DNA from: Serinicoccus marinus DSM 15273
GTDB taxonomy: Bacteria > Actinomycetota > Actinomycetes > Actinomycetales > Dermatophilaceae
Assembly: GCF_008386315.1 (NCBI RefSeq)
Contig: NZ_CP043808.1
Location: forward strand, 2,542,001 to 2,606,000
Length of the DNA: 64,000 nucleotides
Reading direction: 5' to 3'
The translations under genes and the position numbers were made by a program. Shown here in pieces: positions 25,288-35,033 of the stretch. The notes under the pieces were generated by a model, which saw only the letters and a program-made list of their open reading frames with translations, did not search any database and had not been told where the DNA came from. Position 1 is the stretch's first letter, and each line of letters begins with the position of its first letter.

Positions 25288-26259
25288 ATGGCGGGCGTGA
25301 CCTCGGCCATCCTCCCTCCCCTGCTCCCCCGCCCGCCGGCCCTGGTGCTGCGCGGGCACATTTTCGACAGCGGCCGCCCGGCCGTGATGGCCATCGTCAA
25401 CCGCACCGCCGACAGCTTCTGGGCCGGCAACCGGCACAGCGCCCTCGACGACGCCCTGGCCGCGCTGCACGCCGCCGTCGAGCACGGTGCCGACATCATC
25501 GACGTGGGCGGGGTCCGCGCCGGTCAGGAGGGCGAGGAGGTCGGCGCCGCCGAGGAGTTGGACCGGGTCATGCCGTTCCTCGAGGCGGCGCGGCAGGCAT
25601 ATCCGGATCTGGTGCTGTCGCTGGACACCTGGCGCAGCGAGGTGGCCGAGGCCGCGGCCGGGCTCGTCGACCTGGTCAACGACACCTGGGCCGGGCACGA
25701 CCCCGAGCTGGTGCACAGCGCGGCGCGGGCGGGCGCCGGCGTCGTCGTCTCGCACACCGGCGGGTTGCCGCCGCGCACCGACCCGGTCGACGTGCGGTAT
25801 GCCGACTCCCGGGGTGACGACGAGCTGGCCGTGGTCCGTGACGTCCTGGCGGTGCTCGCGCGGGGCGCGCAGGTAGCGGTGCAGGCGGGGGTGCCGCCCG
25901 AGCGGGTGCTGGTGGACCCGACGCTGGACTTCGGCAAGACGACCCGGCACTCGCTCACGACGCTGCGGCACACCGAGGACGTCGCGGCCCTGGGCTACCC
26001 GGTGCTGCAGGCGCTGTCGCGCAAGGACTTCGTCGGCGAGACCCTCGACCTGGAGGCCGACGACCGGCTGGAGGGGACGCTCGCGGCGACCGCCGTCGCC
26101 GCCTGGCTGGGCACCACGGTCTTCCGCGCCCACGACGTGCGAGCCACCCGGCGGGCGGTCGACATGGTGGCGAGCATCCGCGGCGACCGTCCCCCGGCCC
26201 GGGCCGTCAGGGGCGAGCCCGGCCGGCACCGAGCACCGGCGGGCGCCGGGCATACCTGA
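25288..26259 (+). CDS. folP2: Dihydropteroate synthase-like protein, FolP2 type
   Basis: 323 residues with a TIM-barrel pterin-binding fold: VMAIVNRTADSFW, GADIIDVGGVRAG, LSLDTWRSEVAEAA, LVNDTW, VSHTGG and LVDPTLDFGKT. The variant NRTADSFW instead of NVTPDSF marks the actinobacterial FolP2 group. Mycobacterial FolP2 proteins, as I recall, do not complement for dihydropteroate synthesis. No other folate gene is nearby. ATG 25288 was preferred over a GTG at 25297. Confidence 0.85.
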   Translation: MAGVTSAILPPLLPRPPALVLRGHIFDSGRPAVMAIVNRTADSFWAGNRHSALDDALAALHAAVEHGADIIDVGGVRAGQEGEEVGAAEELDRVMPFLEAARQAYPDLVLSLDTWRSEVAEAAAGLVDLVNDTWAGHDPELVHSAARAGAGVVVSHTGGLPPRTDPVDVRYADSRGDDELAVVRDVLAVLARGAQVAVQAGVPPERVLVDPTLDFGKTTRHSLTTLRHTEDVAALGYPVLQALSRKDFVGETLDLEADDRLEGTLAATAVAAWLGTTVFRAHDVRATRRAVDMVASIRGDRPPARAVRGEPGRHRAPAGAGHT

Positions 26260-26305
26260 CCGGTGCGCGGCTCCGGCGCCTGAGCACGCCCGGCGAGGGG
26301 TCGGG

Positions 26306-27175
26306 TCAGAGACGCTCGATGCCCGGCTGACCGGACTGGGCCATCTGCTCCAGGCGGGCGATCCGCTGACCCATCGGCGGGTGCGTGGCGAACATCTTCG
26401 TGACGTCGCGGGCCCGGAAAGGGTTGGCGATCATCATGTGGCTGGCGTTGACGACCTGCCGCTCGGGCGCGAGCGGCGCCTGCTGCGTCCCGGCTTCGAG
26501 CTTGCGCAGCGCGGAGGCGAGCGCGAGCGGGTCACCGGTGAGCTGGGCGCCGTCCTCGTCGGCGTCGTACTCCCGGGTGCGGCTGATGGCGAGCTGCACG
26601 ACGGTCGCGGCGAAGGGAGCGAGCAGCGCCATCGCGAGCATGGCCAGCGGGTTGCCACCGTTGTCGCGGCTGCCGCCGAAGAAGAAGGCGAGCTGCGCCA
26701 CCGAGGTGATGACACCGGCGATGCCGGCCGCGACCGAGCTGGTGAGGATGTCGCGGTTGTAGACGTGCATGAGCTCGTGCCCGAGGACACCGCGCAGCTC
26801 GCGCTCGTCGAGCAGGTGCAGGATGCCCTCGGTGCAGCAGACCGCGGAGTTCTGCGGGTTGCGCCCGGTCGCGAAGGCGTTGGGCGCGGCGGTCGGGCTG
26901 ACGTAGAGCCGGGGCATGGGCTTGCCCGCCTGCTGGGACAGCTCCTCCACGATGCGGTACATCTGCGGCTGCTGCTCCCGGGTGACCGGCTGGGCCCGCA
27001 TGGCGCGGATCGCCAGCTTGTCCGAGTTCCAGTAGCTGTAGAACGTCGTCGCGAGACCGAACAGGGCGAAGATCCAGATCCAGCTGCCGCCGAGGAGCGC
27101 ACCCATCCCCAGGAAGATCGCCCAGATGGCGCCGAAGAGGAAGGTCGTCTTCAGCCCGTTGTAGTGCTTGTGCAT
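26306..27175 (-). CDS. htpX: Membrane zinc metalloprotease HtpX
   Basis: The 289-residue M48 protease has four membrane segments (about 10-28, 30-46, 146-166, 176-196) and the zinc motif HELMH (His133, Glu134, His137), with the third ligand in SRTREYDADEDG. HtpX degrades damaged membrane proteins from the cytoplasmic side. It follows nuoN on the same strand after a terminator. A nuo-like cluster followed by htpX also occurs in Streptomyces, as far as I recall. Confidence 0.93.
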   Translation of the reverse strand: MHKHYNGLKTTFLFGAIWAIFLGMGALLGGSWIWIFALFGLATTFYSYWNSDKLAIRAMRAQPVTREQQPQMYRIVEELSQQAGKPMPRLYVSPTAAPNAFATGRNPQNSAVCCTEGILHLLDERELRGVLGHELMHVYNRDILTSSVAAGIAGVITSVAQLAFFFGGSRDNGGNPLAMLAMALLAPFAATVVQLAISRTREYDADEDGAQLTGDPLALASALRKLEAGTQQAPLAPERQVVNASHMMIANPFRARDVTKMFATHPPMGQRIARLEQMAQSGQPGIERL

Positions 27176-27264
27176 GTCAGATCAACGACGGGGCGTCGTG
27201 CCGGTGTTCCCGAGGTATGCCTGTCGGTGCCTGCGTGCCGAGCCCGGGTGACCGGGACGTACCC

Positions 27265-27319
27265 AGTGGCCCACTTCGGTCGGCATACCAGGCCTGATCG
27301 GGCGCACAACTGGGCCACT
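27265..27319. other. Long-loop inverted repeat between nuoN and htpX
   Basis: AGTGGCCCA (27265-27273) and TGGGCCACT (27311-27319) are exact inverted repeats separated by 37 bases. They lie downstream of the nuoN terminator and 90 bases upstream of htpX. An htpX operator or a second terminator stem are both possible. Confidence 0.4.
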
Positions 27320-27324
27320 CGGTG

Positions 27325-27344
27325 CTCCGGGGCAGGCCCCGGAG
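27325..27344 (-). terminator. Terminator of the split nuo operon
   Basis: CTCCGGGGC and GCCCCGGAG form a 9-bp stem with only AG between them, so the outer pairs form the real stem. It begins one base after the nuoN stop on the minus strand. No U run follows. Confidence 0.65.
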
Positions 27345-27345
27345 G

Positions 27346-28956
27346 TCAGATGACGCCGATCGGGGCGATGCTGCCGACCACGAGGGCGGCGGTGAGCAGG
27401 CCGACGAGCACCCACAGCCGGACCGGGACATCGGGGCCGGGCGGCTCGCCCGTCTGCTGCGCCGCAGGCTCGTCCCCGCTCTCCTGCGCCTCCGGCTCGT
27501 CCCCGGTCTCGTCGCCCGGCACGCTCCCCCGGCTCGCCCGCGCGCGGACAGGCCGGCGGGCCGACCGGCCCCCCTGGGCGGCGAGCACGACCAGCCAGCG
27601 CAGGTAGACCGCGATGCCGAGGGCGATGTTGACCGCCGCGACGACCGCCAGCCACCACGTCTCGTCGCCCAGGACCGGGCGCAGCGCCACCACCTTGGCG
27701 ACGAGACCCGCGATCGCCGGTGGCAGGCCGGCCAGCGTCAGCAGGGCCAGCCCGAGCGGCACCGCGAGCAGCGGCCGGTCCCGGAGGAGACCGCGGTGCA
27801 GCTGCAGCGTCGTGGACCCCGCCGCGGGCGACGCGCCCTGCGTCCCGTCGGAGGCGCTGTCCCGGACCAGTCCGGCGACGGCTGCCACGACCACGAAGGC
27901 CAGCAGCGTGGCGGTCAGGTAGACCACGAGGTAGGACCCGGCGGCGCTGGCGGCCCGCGTCGACAGCGAGGCCAGCGGCAGCAGCACCCAGCCGGCCTGC
28001 GCCACGGTGGACCACGCGAGCAGCCGCACCGCGTCCTGCTGCACCAGCGCCACGAGATTGCCCACCGTCATCGACGCCGCTGCCAGCAGCGCCATCGCGA
28101 CCAGGGTGGTCCCCTCGACCGCGCCGAGCGCACGAACGACGACCACCAGACCGCCGAGGGCAGCCACCTTCGACACCGTGGCCAGGTAGGCCGTCACCGG
28201 TAGCGGCGCCGCGGCATACGTGATCGGCGTCCACGCGTGGAAGGGCACGGCGGACACCTTGAACGCCAGGCCTGCCACGAGCAGCACCGCGGCCAGCACG
28301 AGCAGCTCGGGGTGCGGCGCCGAGGGTAGGCCGGTGAAGCGGGTGTGGCCGGTCGCCGCGGCCCAGAAGGCCGCGCCCAGCGCGAGCAGCCCGAACGAGA
28401 CCAGCGAGGTCGTCAGCAGCGCGACCGCGCCGTCCACGGCCCGCGCGCGACGGGGCGCCGCCCAGGTGGTGCGCACGAGCGCCACGAGCACGACCGTGGG
28501 CAGCGTGGCCAGCTCGAGGGAGACCAGCAGCGAGCCGAGGTCGCCAGCCGCGCCCGCCCCCCCGGCGGTCGCTGCCAGCAGCAGCGCGAGCACCACGGGC
28601 GCACGGCCCGTCGGCTCCGGCCCGCCGTCGCGGCCCGGTGCCGACCAGTCGGGCCAGGCCAGCACCAGGACGACCAGTGCGGCCAGCAGCGCCGCCAGCT
28701 GGAGCGCGGAGACGAGGTCGTCGGCGGCGTAGGCGCACCAGCCGTCCGGCAGGCACAGCGCTCCGCGGCGGTCCCCGGGAGGCAGCAGGAGGCCGGGCAC
28801 CGCCGCAGCCGCACCGGCCAGCAGGCCGGCGCCGCCGAGGTAGAGGTGCGGTGTCCGCCGTCCCGGGAGCGTCACGTCCAGCACGAGCACCAGCACCGCG
28901 GCCACCACGGGCGCGAGCACCGGCAGCAGCGCCAGCAGGTCGAGCTGCAAGATCAT
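27346..28956 (-). CDS. nuoN2: Complex I-like subunit N (second set)
   Basis: 536 residues with 13-14 membrane helices and the proton-channel motif LAFKVSAVPFHAWTPITY, which carries the transport Lys and the following His. NuoN is one of three antiporter-like subunits of the membrane arm. It differs from the other nuoN copy (58803-60350), and its C terminus carries an extra acidic, Glu/Pro-rich linker (ETGDEPEAQESGDEPAAQQ) before a last helix. It overlaps nuoM by ATGA and ends at a terminator. Confidence 0.88.
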   Translation of the reverse strand: MILQLDLLALLPVLAPVVAAVLVLVLDVTLPGRRTPHLYLGGAGLLAGAAAAVPGLLLPPGDRRGALCLPDGWCAYAADDLVSALQLAALLAALVVLVLAWPDWSAPGRDGGPEPTGRAPVVLALLLAATAGGAGAAGDLGSLLVSLELATLPTVVLVALVRTTWAAPRRARAVDGAVALLTTSLVSFGLLALGAAFWAAATGHTRFTGLPSAPHPELLVLAAVLLVAGLAFKVSAVPFHAWTPITYAAAPLPVTAYLATVSKVAALGGLVVVVRALGAVEGTTLVAMALLAAASMTVGNLVALVQQDAVRLLAWSTVAQAGWVLLPLASLSTRAASAAGSYLVVYLTATLLAFVVVAAVAGLVRDSASDGTQGASPAAGSTTLQLHRGLLRDRPLLAVPLGLALLTLAGLPPAIAGLVAKVVALRPVLGDETWWLAVVAAVNIALGIAVYLRWLVVLAAQGGRSARRPVRARASRGSVPGDETGDEPEAQESGDEPAAQQTGEPPGPDVPVRLWVLVGLLTAALVVGSIAPIGVI

Positions 28957-30560
28957 CGCGCGAGCACCCCCTCGACGAAGGGCGCTGTCACCGACAGCAG
29001 CACCGTCGGCAGCAGGCCGAGCAGCAGCACCAGCACGCCCAGCAGGCGCAGGGCGGTCCGCTCGGTCCGGACGGCGTCGGGGATGCGCGGCTCGACCCGG
29101 TCGCCGAACCACACCTCGCGCAGCACCCGGACGGTGTAGGCGACGGCCAGCGCACCACCGACCGCGCCGACCACCGCGAAGGCCCGGAACCAGCCCTCGG
29201 GCCGGTCCGGCGCCGGCGACCACGCCGCCAGCAGACCGCCGATCTCACCCCAGAAGACCGCCAGCCCGGGCAGCCCGCTGGAGGCCGCCATACCGACCAT
29301 CAGCGCCAGCCCGAGGTGCGGGGTGACCTCGCGCAGCGCCGCGTGCCGCAGGGTCAGGTCCGCGCTGCCCCACCGGTGCTTGAGCCCGCCGACGACGACG
29401 AAGAGCAGGGCCGAGACCAGGCCGTGCGCGACGTTGCCGAAAAGCGCCGCCTGCAGCCCGGCCTGCGTCCCGGAGGCGATCCCGAGGACGACGAAGCCCA
29501 GGTGCGCCACCGAGGACCAGGCGATGAGCCGTTTGAGGTCGCGCTCGACGAGACAGATGAGCGAGGCCCAGACGATGCCGGCGACCGCGAGCCCGGCCAG
29601 CAGCGGCGCCCAGGCGGCGAAGCCCTCGGGCACCACCGGCACGACCAGCCGCACCATGCCGTAGGTCCCGAGCTTAAGCAGGACCGCCGCGAGCAGCACC
29701 GAGCCGGCGGTGGGGGCCGTGGCGTGCACCCACGGCAGCCAGGTGTGCAGCGGGAAGACGGGGACCTTGAGCGCCAGCCCCACGAGCAGGGTCGCGGCGA
29801 TCGCGAGCTGCGAGCCGCGACCCAGGGTGGCGCCCCCCTGCGCCGCCCACACCTGCAGGTCGGTGGTGCCCAGCGCCGTGGCGAGCGCGAGGATGCCGAG
29901 CAGCACCAGCGAGGAGCCGACGACGGTCACCAGCAGGAACCGCAGCGCGGCGCCGTCCCGGTCGCTCCCGGGGTCGCCGTGCCGGGCCACCAGCAGCCAC
30001 ATGGGCACGAGCACCAGCTCGAAGCCGACGAAGAAGAGCAGGGCGTCCCCGGCGAGGAACGCCAGCAGCGCCCCCAGGAGCACCAGCAGCAGGCAGGCGT
30101 GGTAGCTGGCCAGGCCCGGCACGTCGACCCCGCGCACCACCGGGATGGGCGAGGTGGGGTCGCTGTCCTCGAGGTCGACCGCGACAGTGCGGGCCTCCCG
30201 GGCCGGGTGCAGGTGGAGCGCTGTGGCCACGACGCCCACCACCGCCGTCAGCAGCAGCAGCGGCACGGACAGCCCGTCCGGCCGGAGGGTGAACCACACG
30301 CCGAGGCTCGGGATCCAGCTCACCTCGACGACGGGGCGGTCCAGCGCCACCCCGGCCACGCCGAGGGCGCTGACCACCGCCGCCGCCACCGAGCTGCGGT
30401 GCACCGCGCGGTGCCCGGGCTGCTCGGGCCAGCGGCCCACCACGAGCAGCATCACGGCGGCGAGGAGGAGCGGGGCGAGCGCGAGGGCATACCACCAGGC
30501 GCCCAGGTCGGGCACCAGGGCGAGGACGTCGTCCCGCACCCGGCTCAGCGTCCCGGTCAC
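28953..30560 (-). CDS. nuoM2: Complex I-like subunit M (second set)
   Basis: 535 residues, about 14 membrane helices. Antiporter-like motifs are present: the Glu helix FVGFELVLVPMWLLV, ALKVPVFPLHTWLPWVHATAPTAGSVLLAAVLLKLGTYG cut by two conserved Pro-containing loops, and DLKRLIAWSSVAHLG. It should translocate protons in the membrane arm. It is coupled to nuoL and nuoN by four-base overlaps, and it is uninterrupted, in contrast to the nuoM copy at 60350-61900. Confidence 0.9.
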   Translation of the reverse strand: MTGTLSRVRDDVLALVPDLGAWWYALALAPLLLAAVMLLVVGRWPEQPGHRAVHRSSVAAAVVSALGVAGVALDRPVVEVSWIPSLGVWFTLRPDGLSVPLLLLTAVVGVVATALHLHPAREARTVAVDLEDSDPTSPIPVVRGVDVPGLASYHACLLLVLLGALLAFLAGDALLFFVGFELVLVPMWLLVARHGDPGSDRDGAALRFLLVTVVGSSLVLLGILALATALGTTDLQVWAAQGGATLGRGSQLAIAATLLVGLALKVPVFPLHTWLPWVHATAPTAGSVLLAAVLLKLGTYGMVRLVVPVVPEGFAAWAPLLAGLAVAGIVWASLICLVERDLKRLIAWSSVAHLGFVVLGIASGTQAGLQAALFGNVAHGLVSALLFVVVGGLKHRWGSADLTLRHAALREVTPHLGLALMVGMAASSGLPGLAVFWGEIGGLLAAWSPAPDRPEGWFRAFAVVGAVGGALAVAYTVRVLREVWFGDRVEPRIPDAVRTERTALRLLGVLVLLLGLLPTVLLSVTAPFVEGVLAR

Positions 30561-32578
30561 GCCGTCACCACCCCGATCGCCGCCAGCAGCAGCATCCCGG
30601 CCAGCACCAGCGCCAGGCCCGGCGTCGCCCGCCGCGGGCTGGTGAGGTCACCGACCCGGCCGAGCGGTCGCGCGCCGGCCCCCAGACCCCGGACCCAGGC
30701 GTCGAGGACCTGGTCGTCGAACCACGCGACGCCCCGCGCCAGGGCGAGCACCGGCATGGCGACGAGCACGCGGTAGGCGGCGTCGGCGTGCAGGCCGCGC
30801 TCGGCGGCGAGGCTGGCCGCGCCCGGTATGCGTGCTGCCGCGTCGCGGGTGCGCACGCCCCCCGCCGCGAGCCGGACGAGCAGCGCGCTCACCAGCATGA
30901 GCAGCAGCGTCGCCGCAGTGAGCTGCAGGTCGAGCGCGACCTGCGGCCCCCAGACCGGCAGCAGCGCGACCAGCCCGCCGAGCAGGGTCATGATCATGAG
31001 GAAGGAGGTGCCCATGCGGGCGGAGGAGCTGATCGCGGCCTCGGCCCGCTCCACCCCCTCGGCCTCCTGCAGCACCTGCGGCTCGTCGAAGAAGTCGTCG
31101 ATCCGCTGCACCGGGCCGGGGTGGTAGGTCTGCGCCAGGCCCTGCACCGCCGTCGGTCGGCTCAGCACCAGCCAGGCGCGCATGCAGTAGGCCGCCGTGA
31201 GCGGTGCGCTCGCCCCGACCGAGGCCAGGACCAGCACGGAGACCAGACCCCCGGCCGCACCCGGGCTCGTGCCGGCCTCCGCGGTGCCGAGAATGAGCTC
31301 CTTGGAGAAGAAGCCGACGAAAGGCGGCACCCCGGCGAGGGCGAGCAGGCCCCAGCCGAACCGGTGCCGCAGGACCCGGTAGCGCCGGGCACCGGAGGCG
31401 ACCAGGGCCATGGCGGTGCCGCCGACGAGGACGCCCAGCCAGCCGGTGGTGAGGAAGAGCAACGCCTTGAACCACGCGTGCGCGACGAGGTGCTGCAGCG
31501 CCGCGTCCGGGCCGGTGGCCGGGGTGGCGGCCGCGAGCACGGCGAGCATGAGCGCGACCTGGCTGACGGTGGACCAGGCCAGGAGCCGTTTGAGATCGCC
31601 CTGCGCGAAGGCCAGGACGGCGGCGCCGATCATGGTCACGCACGCCAGCACCGCGAGCAGCATGCGCGCGGGGCCGGAGAGGACGAGCAGCCCGAAGAGC
31701 TGGGTCAGCACCACGGTGCCGGCGGCCACCATCGTCGCCGCGTGGATGAGCGCGGAGGCCGGCGTCGGTCCCTCCATGGCGTCCGGCAGCCAGTCCTGGA
31801 AGGGGAAGAGCGCCGACTTGCCGGCGACGCCGAGGACGAGCAGGCACAGCGCCGCCGTGAGCGTGGGCGAGGTGCCGGCCTCGGCCCAGTGCTGCACCAC
31901 CTCGGTCGTGCGGGTGGTCCCGGCACCGGCGGCGAGCACGACCAGGCCGAGGACGAAGCCGATGTCGGCCGTGCGGGTCACCAGCAGCGCCTTGCTCGCC
32001 GCGCGCGCCGCGGCCGAGCGCGTCGACTGGTGCCCGATGAGCAGGTAGGAGCACCAGCCCATCACCTCCCAGCCCACGAGCGTCAGCAGCAGGTCGTCGG
32101 AGTGGACGAGCAGCAGCATCGCCGCCGTGAAGAGCGACACGGTCGCCGCGAACGGTCGGTAGCGGGGGTCGTACCAGAGGTACCACCGGGCATACCCCTG
32201 GACGACGAGGGCCACGGCGGCGACCGTCGCCGCGACCAGCGCCGTCGGCCACGTCACGAGGAGGCGCAGCGGCGCCTCGAGGTCACCGAGCCACAGCGCT
32301 CCGATCGTCCCGACGTCGCGCTGCGCGCCCTCGATCCGGGTGAGCGTGTAGAGCTGCCACGTCGTCGCCACGACGGCCACGAAGGAGCCACCGACCCCGA
32401 CCCAGGCGGCGAGCCGGTTGGAGCGTCCGGTCAGACCGAGCCCGGCGAGCGCGGCCAGCAGCGTGGCCAGGACCGCCCAGTGGGCCGGGGCGCCCCACAG
32501 GTCCGGCATGGGCAGGTCGGGCAGCGGCAGCTCCGGCAGCTGCAGCTCGGACCAGGGCAGGTCGGGCAGCTCAGGCAC
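30557..32578 (-). CDS. nuoL2: Complex I-like subunit L (second set)
   Basis: About 673 residues from a GTG at 32578, which is preceded by GGAGGTGGGGGAGC. Motifs include [50 protein letters not shown] and GDLKRLLAWSTVSQ. A long lateral helix region lies toward the C terminus. Before the first membrane helix there is a Pro/Leu-rich repeat (LPELPLPDLPMPDLWG) not usual in NuoL. The reading frame is open from nuoK straight into nuoL with no stop, so a fused protein cannot be excluded. Confidence 0.85.
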   Translation of the reverse strand: MPELPDLPWSELQLPELPLPDLPMPDLWGAPAHWAVLATLLAALAGLGLTGRSNRLAAWVGVGGSFVAVVATTWQLYTLTRIEGAQRDVGTIGALWLGDLEAPLRLLVTWPTALVAATVAAVALVVQGYARWYLWYDPRYRPFAATVSLFTAAMLLLVHSDDLLLTLVGWEVMGWCSYLLIGHQSTRSAAARAASKALLVTRTADIGFVLGLVVLAAGAGTTRTTEVVQHWAEAGTSPTLTAALCLLVLGVAGKSALFPFQDWLPDAMEGPTPASALIHAATMVAAGTVVLTQLFGLLVLSGPARMLLAVLACVTMIGAAVLAFAQGDLKRLLAWSTVSQVALMLAVLAAATPATGPDAALQHLVAHAWFKALLFLTTGWLGVLVGGTAMALVASGARRYRVLRHRFGWGLLALAGVPPFVGFFSKELILGTAEAGTSPGAAGGLVSVLVLASVGASAPLTAAYCMRAWLVLSRPTAVQGLAQTYHPGPVQRIDDFFDEPQVLQEAEGVERAEAAISSSARMGTSFLMIMTLLGGLVALLPVWGPQVALDLQLTAATLLLMLVSALLVRLAAGGVRTRDAAARIPGAASLAAERGLHADAAYRVLVAMPVLALARGVAWFDDQVLDAWVRGLGAGARPLGRVGDLTSPRRATPGLALVLAGMLLLAAIGVVTA

Positions 32579-32902
32579 GCTCCCCCACCTCCCGGGGTCG
32601 GGACCGTCGAGCTCCGCGTGCAGGTCGACGTGGCCGCGGGCGCGGAAGAGCGCGAGCAGGACCGCGAGCGCGACCACCACCTCGGCGGCCGCGATCGTGA
32701 TGACGAAGAGGGTCAGCACCGCGGCTCCCGGGTCGCCCGCCGCGCCGGTCTGGGCGACCGTCACCAGCAGCAGGCCCGCCGCGCCGAGCAGCAGCTCGAC
32801 CCCGATGAGGACGAGGACGGCGTGCCTCCGGGCGAGGATGCCGTAGGCGCCCAGCCCGGCCAGCAGGGCGGTGAGCAGGTAGGGCAGGGCGGGGCGGATC
32901 AC
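32571..32902 (-). CDS. nuoK2: Complex I-like subunit K (second set)
   Basis: A three-helix protein of about 105 residues: LPYLLTALLAGLGAYGIL, LVLIGVELLLGAAGLLLV with the conserved membrane Glu, and AAEVVVALAVLLALFRARG. In the frame as given there is no stop before nuoL. A frame one base away ends PREVGERA with TGA at 32571-32573, overlapping the nuoL start by eight bases. A single-base error near 32595 is therefore the likely cause of the apparent fusion. Start GTG at 32902, overlapping nuoJ by GTGA. Confidence 0.8.
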
Positions 32903-33459
32903 GCGTCCTCCCCCTGCACGGCCTCGACCTCGGGCGGCGGGTCGGGCCGATGGCTGGGATCGTCCTGGCCGCCGACCGGAGCGCGGGCCACCGCCACCGC
33001 CGCGACCAGTGCCGTGAGCAGCAGGACCGAGAGCAGCTCGAACGGCCAGACGTCGGTGCCGAAGATCGTGGCGGCCACCGCCTCGTTGCCGGCACCGTCG
33101 ACCGGCACGCTGCCCCACCCGAAGGCGGAGAGCAACGCCCCGCCGAGCACGACCGTCGTGCCGCCGCCGACCAGCCCCGCGGCCACCCGCTGCGGCACCG
33201 ACGTCACGACCGGCACGCCGCCGGAGCGGGTGAGCATGAGGGCGAAGAGCACGAGCACGACGACGGCACCGACGTAGACCAGCAGCTGGACCAGGGCGAC
33301 CAGCTCGGCCCCCAGCACGAGGTAGCACCCGGCCAGGCCGCCGAGCGTCACCACGAGCCACAGGGCGGCGTGCAGCACCTGCCGCGAGGACACCGCCAGC
33401 AGGGCGGCGCCGGCGGTCACCAGCCCGACGGCGCAGAAGAGGACGTCCAGACCGCTCAC
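32899..33459 (-). CDS. nuoJ2: Complex I-like subunit J (second set)
   Basis: 186 residues with five membrane helices: [60 protein letters not shown] (containing the conserved YVGAV of NuoJ), [19 protein letters not shown], and [18 protein letters not shown]. The GTG start at 33459 overlaps the nuoI stop, and the stop overlaps nuoK, so the order I-J-K is translationally coupled. Confidence 0.87.
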   Translation of the reverse strand: MSGLDVLFCAVGLVTAGAALLAVSSRQVLHAALWLVVTLGGLAGCYLVLGAELVALVQLLVYVGAVVVLVLFALMLTRSGGVPVVTSVPQRVAAGLVGGGTTVVLGGALLSAFGWGSVPVDGAGNEAVAATIFGTDVWPFELLSVLLLTALVAAVAVARAPVGGQDDPSHRPDPPPEVEAVQGEDA

Positions 33460-33922
33460 GGCCCGTCCTCCGCAGCGGGCAGCGCGCTGTCGGGCACCGT
33501 GTCCATGAAGGTGCCGAGCCGCTCCTTGTCGTGCAGCAGGTTGCGGATGTCGCCTTCGGCGTAGGCGAAGTCCGGCGCCCAGAAGAGGGCGTCGAAGGGG
33601 CATACCTCGATGCAGATGCCGCAGTACATGCACAGCGAGAAGTCGATGTCGAAGCGGTCGAGCACGTTGTGCGAGCGCTCGCGACCCCCCTCGGTCTCCG
33701 CGGGCAGGCTCTCCTTGTGCGAGTCGATCGTGATGCACCAGTCCGGGCACTCGCGGGCGCACAGCATGCACGACGTGCAGTTGTCCTCGAGCAGCGCGAT
33801 GACGCCGCGGCTGCGCTCGGGCAGCTCGGGCTCGGTATGCGGGTACTGCGCCGTGTGCGCGCGCCGGGTCGCGGTGCGCCCGTCGTCGCCAGCCCCCGCA
33901 GCAGGCCCGTGACGCCCCTCAT
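33456..33922 (-). CDS. nuoI2: Complex I-like subunit I, ferredoxin type, frameshifted N terminus
   Basis: The core has two 4Fe-4S motifs, [13 protein letters not shown] and [13 protein letters not shown], which in NuoI carry clusters N6a and N6b toward NuoB. The start [14 protein letters not shown] at 33922 is in a different frame from the core ([20 protein letters not shown]); one base is missing near 33885. The restored length is about 155 residues. The start overlaps the nuoH stop by ATGA. Confidence 0.87.
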
Positions 33923-34891
33923 GCGAGGACCACCACGCCGACGCCGGTGATCGCCAGCTGCAGGAGCGCGAGCGGCAGCAGCACGAGCCAGGCCAGGCGC
34001 TGCAGCTGGTCCTCGCGCACCCGCGGCCAGGCGACGCGCAGCCACAGGATGAGGACCGCGACCCCCGTCGCCTTGAGCAGCGTCCACAGCGCCGACGGCG
34101 CCGATGTCGCCCCAGGGTCCGCGCCACCCGCCGAGGAAGAGCACGGTGAACAGCAGTGCCATGACGACGATGCCGGCGTACTCGGCGAGCAGGAAGAAGG
34201 CGAAGCGCAGCCCGGTGTACTCGGTCAGCGGGCCGAAGACGATCTCGGAGTCGGCGACCGGCGCGTCGAACGGGGTGCGCTGCAGCTCGGCGACGCTCGC
34301 GGCGAGGAAGACGAAGGCCGCCGGCGCCTGCCAGGCGAGCCACCACCAGGACCACTCCTGGACGATCCCGGTGAGGGAGAGGGTCCCGGCGGCCATGGCC
34401 ACGCTGGCCGCCGCCAGCACCAGCGGCAGCTCGTAGGACACCAGCTGCGCGCCGGCGCGCAGGCCCCCGAGCAGGGAGTACTTGTTGCCCGAGCCCCACC
34501 CGGCCATGAGCGTGCCGATGACGCCGACGCTGGTCACCGCCAGCACCAGCAGCAGGCTGGCGGGGACGTCGACGGCGACCCAGGTGGCGGCGAGCGGGAT
34601 CGCGGCGAGCGCCACGAGGTAGGGGATGAGGGCCACCGCGGGCGCCAGCCGGAAGACGGGACGGTCCGCGGCCGCGGGCACGACGTCCTCCTTCTGGGCG
34701 AACTTGATGCCGTCGGCCACGAGCTGGCCGATGCCGTGCGGACCGGCCTCCATCGGCCCGAGCCGTCCCTGCATGTGGCCCATGAGCTTGTGCTCGAGCT
34801 GGCCGACCGCCAGGGGCAGCACGAGGAAGGCCGCGAGCACGCAGGCGGCCTTCAGCCCGGCCTCGAGGGCCCACGGGAGTTCGGCGAGCAT
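33919..34891 (-). CDS. nuoH2: Complex I-like subunit H, frameshifted
   Basis: Eight-helix membrane protein of about 324 residues. It includes the quinone-site segment [32 protein letters not shown] and [13 protein letters not shown] with TEYTG, all characteristic of NuoH. At about 34105 a one-base indel after GPWGDIG shifts the frame; the expected tail resumes as [19 protein letters not shown] and ends VVVLA at 33919. It is first in the HIJKLMN block, with AGGGTGA before ATG 34891. GTG at 34900 is an alternative. Confidence 0.87.
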
Positions 34892-35033
34892 CGCGTTCAC
34901 CCTAACGACTGGCACCCACGACCTGCGGGAGCCGCACCGCAGGGCTGACCGGCCCGTATGCCCAGACCGACCGCGCGGTCTGCGCGCAGCGTGCGCGGGG
35001 GTGGTTGACGCAGCACGCGCGGGCGTCCGGGCA

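Noticed and set aside
30557..34915. A 1452-codon open frame that would encode one giant protein.
   Set aside because: It strings together NuoH, an out-of-frame stretch over nuoI/J, and NuoK-NuoL. The middle part is Arg/Ala-rich nonsense, and the nuo genes account for it once frameshifts are considered.
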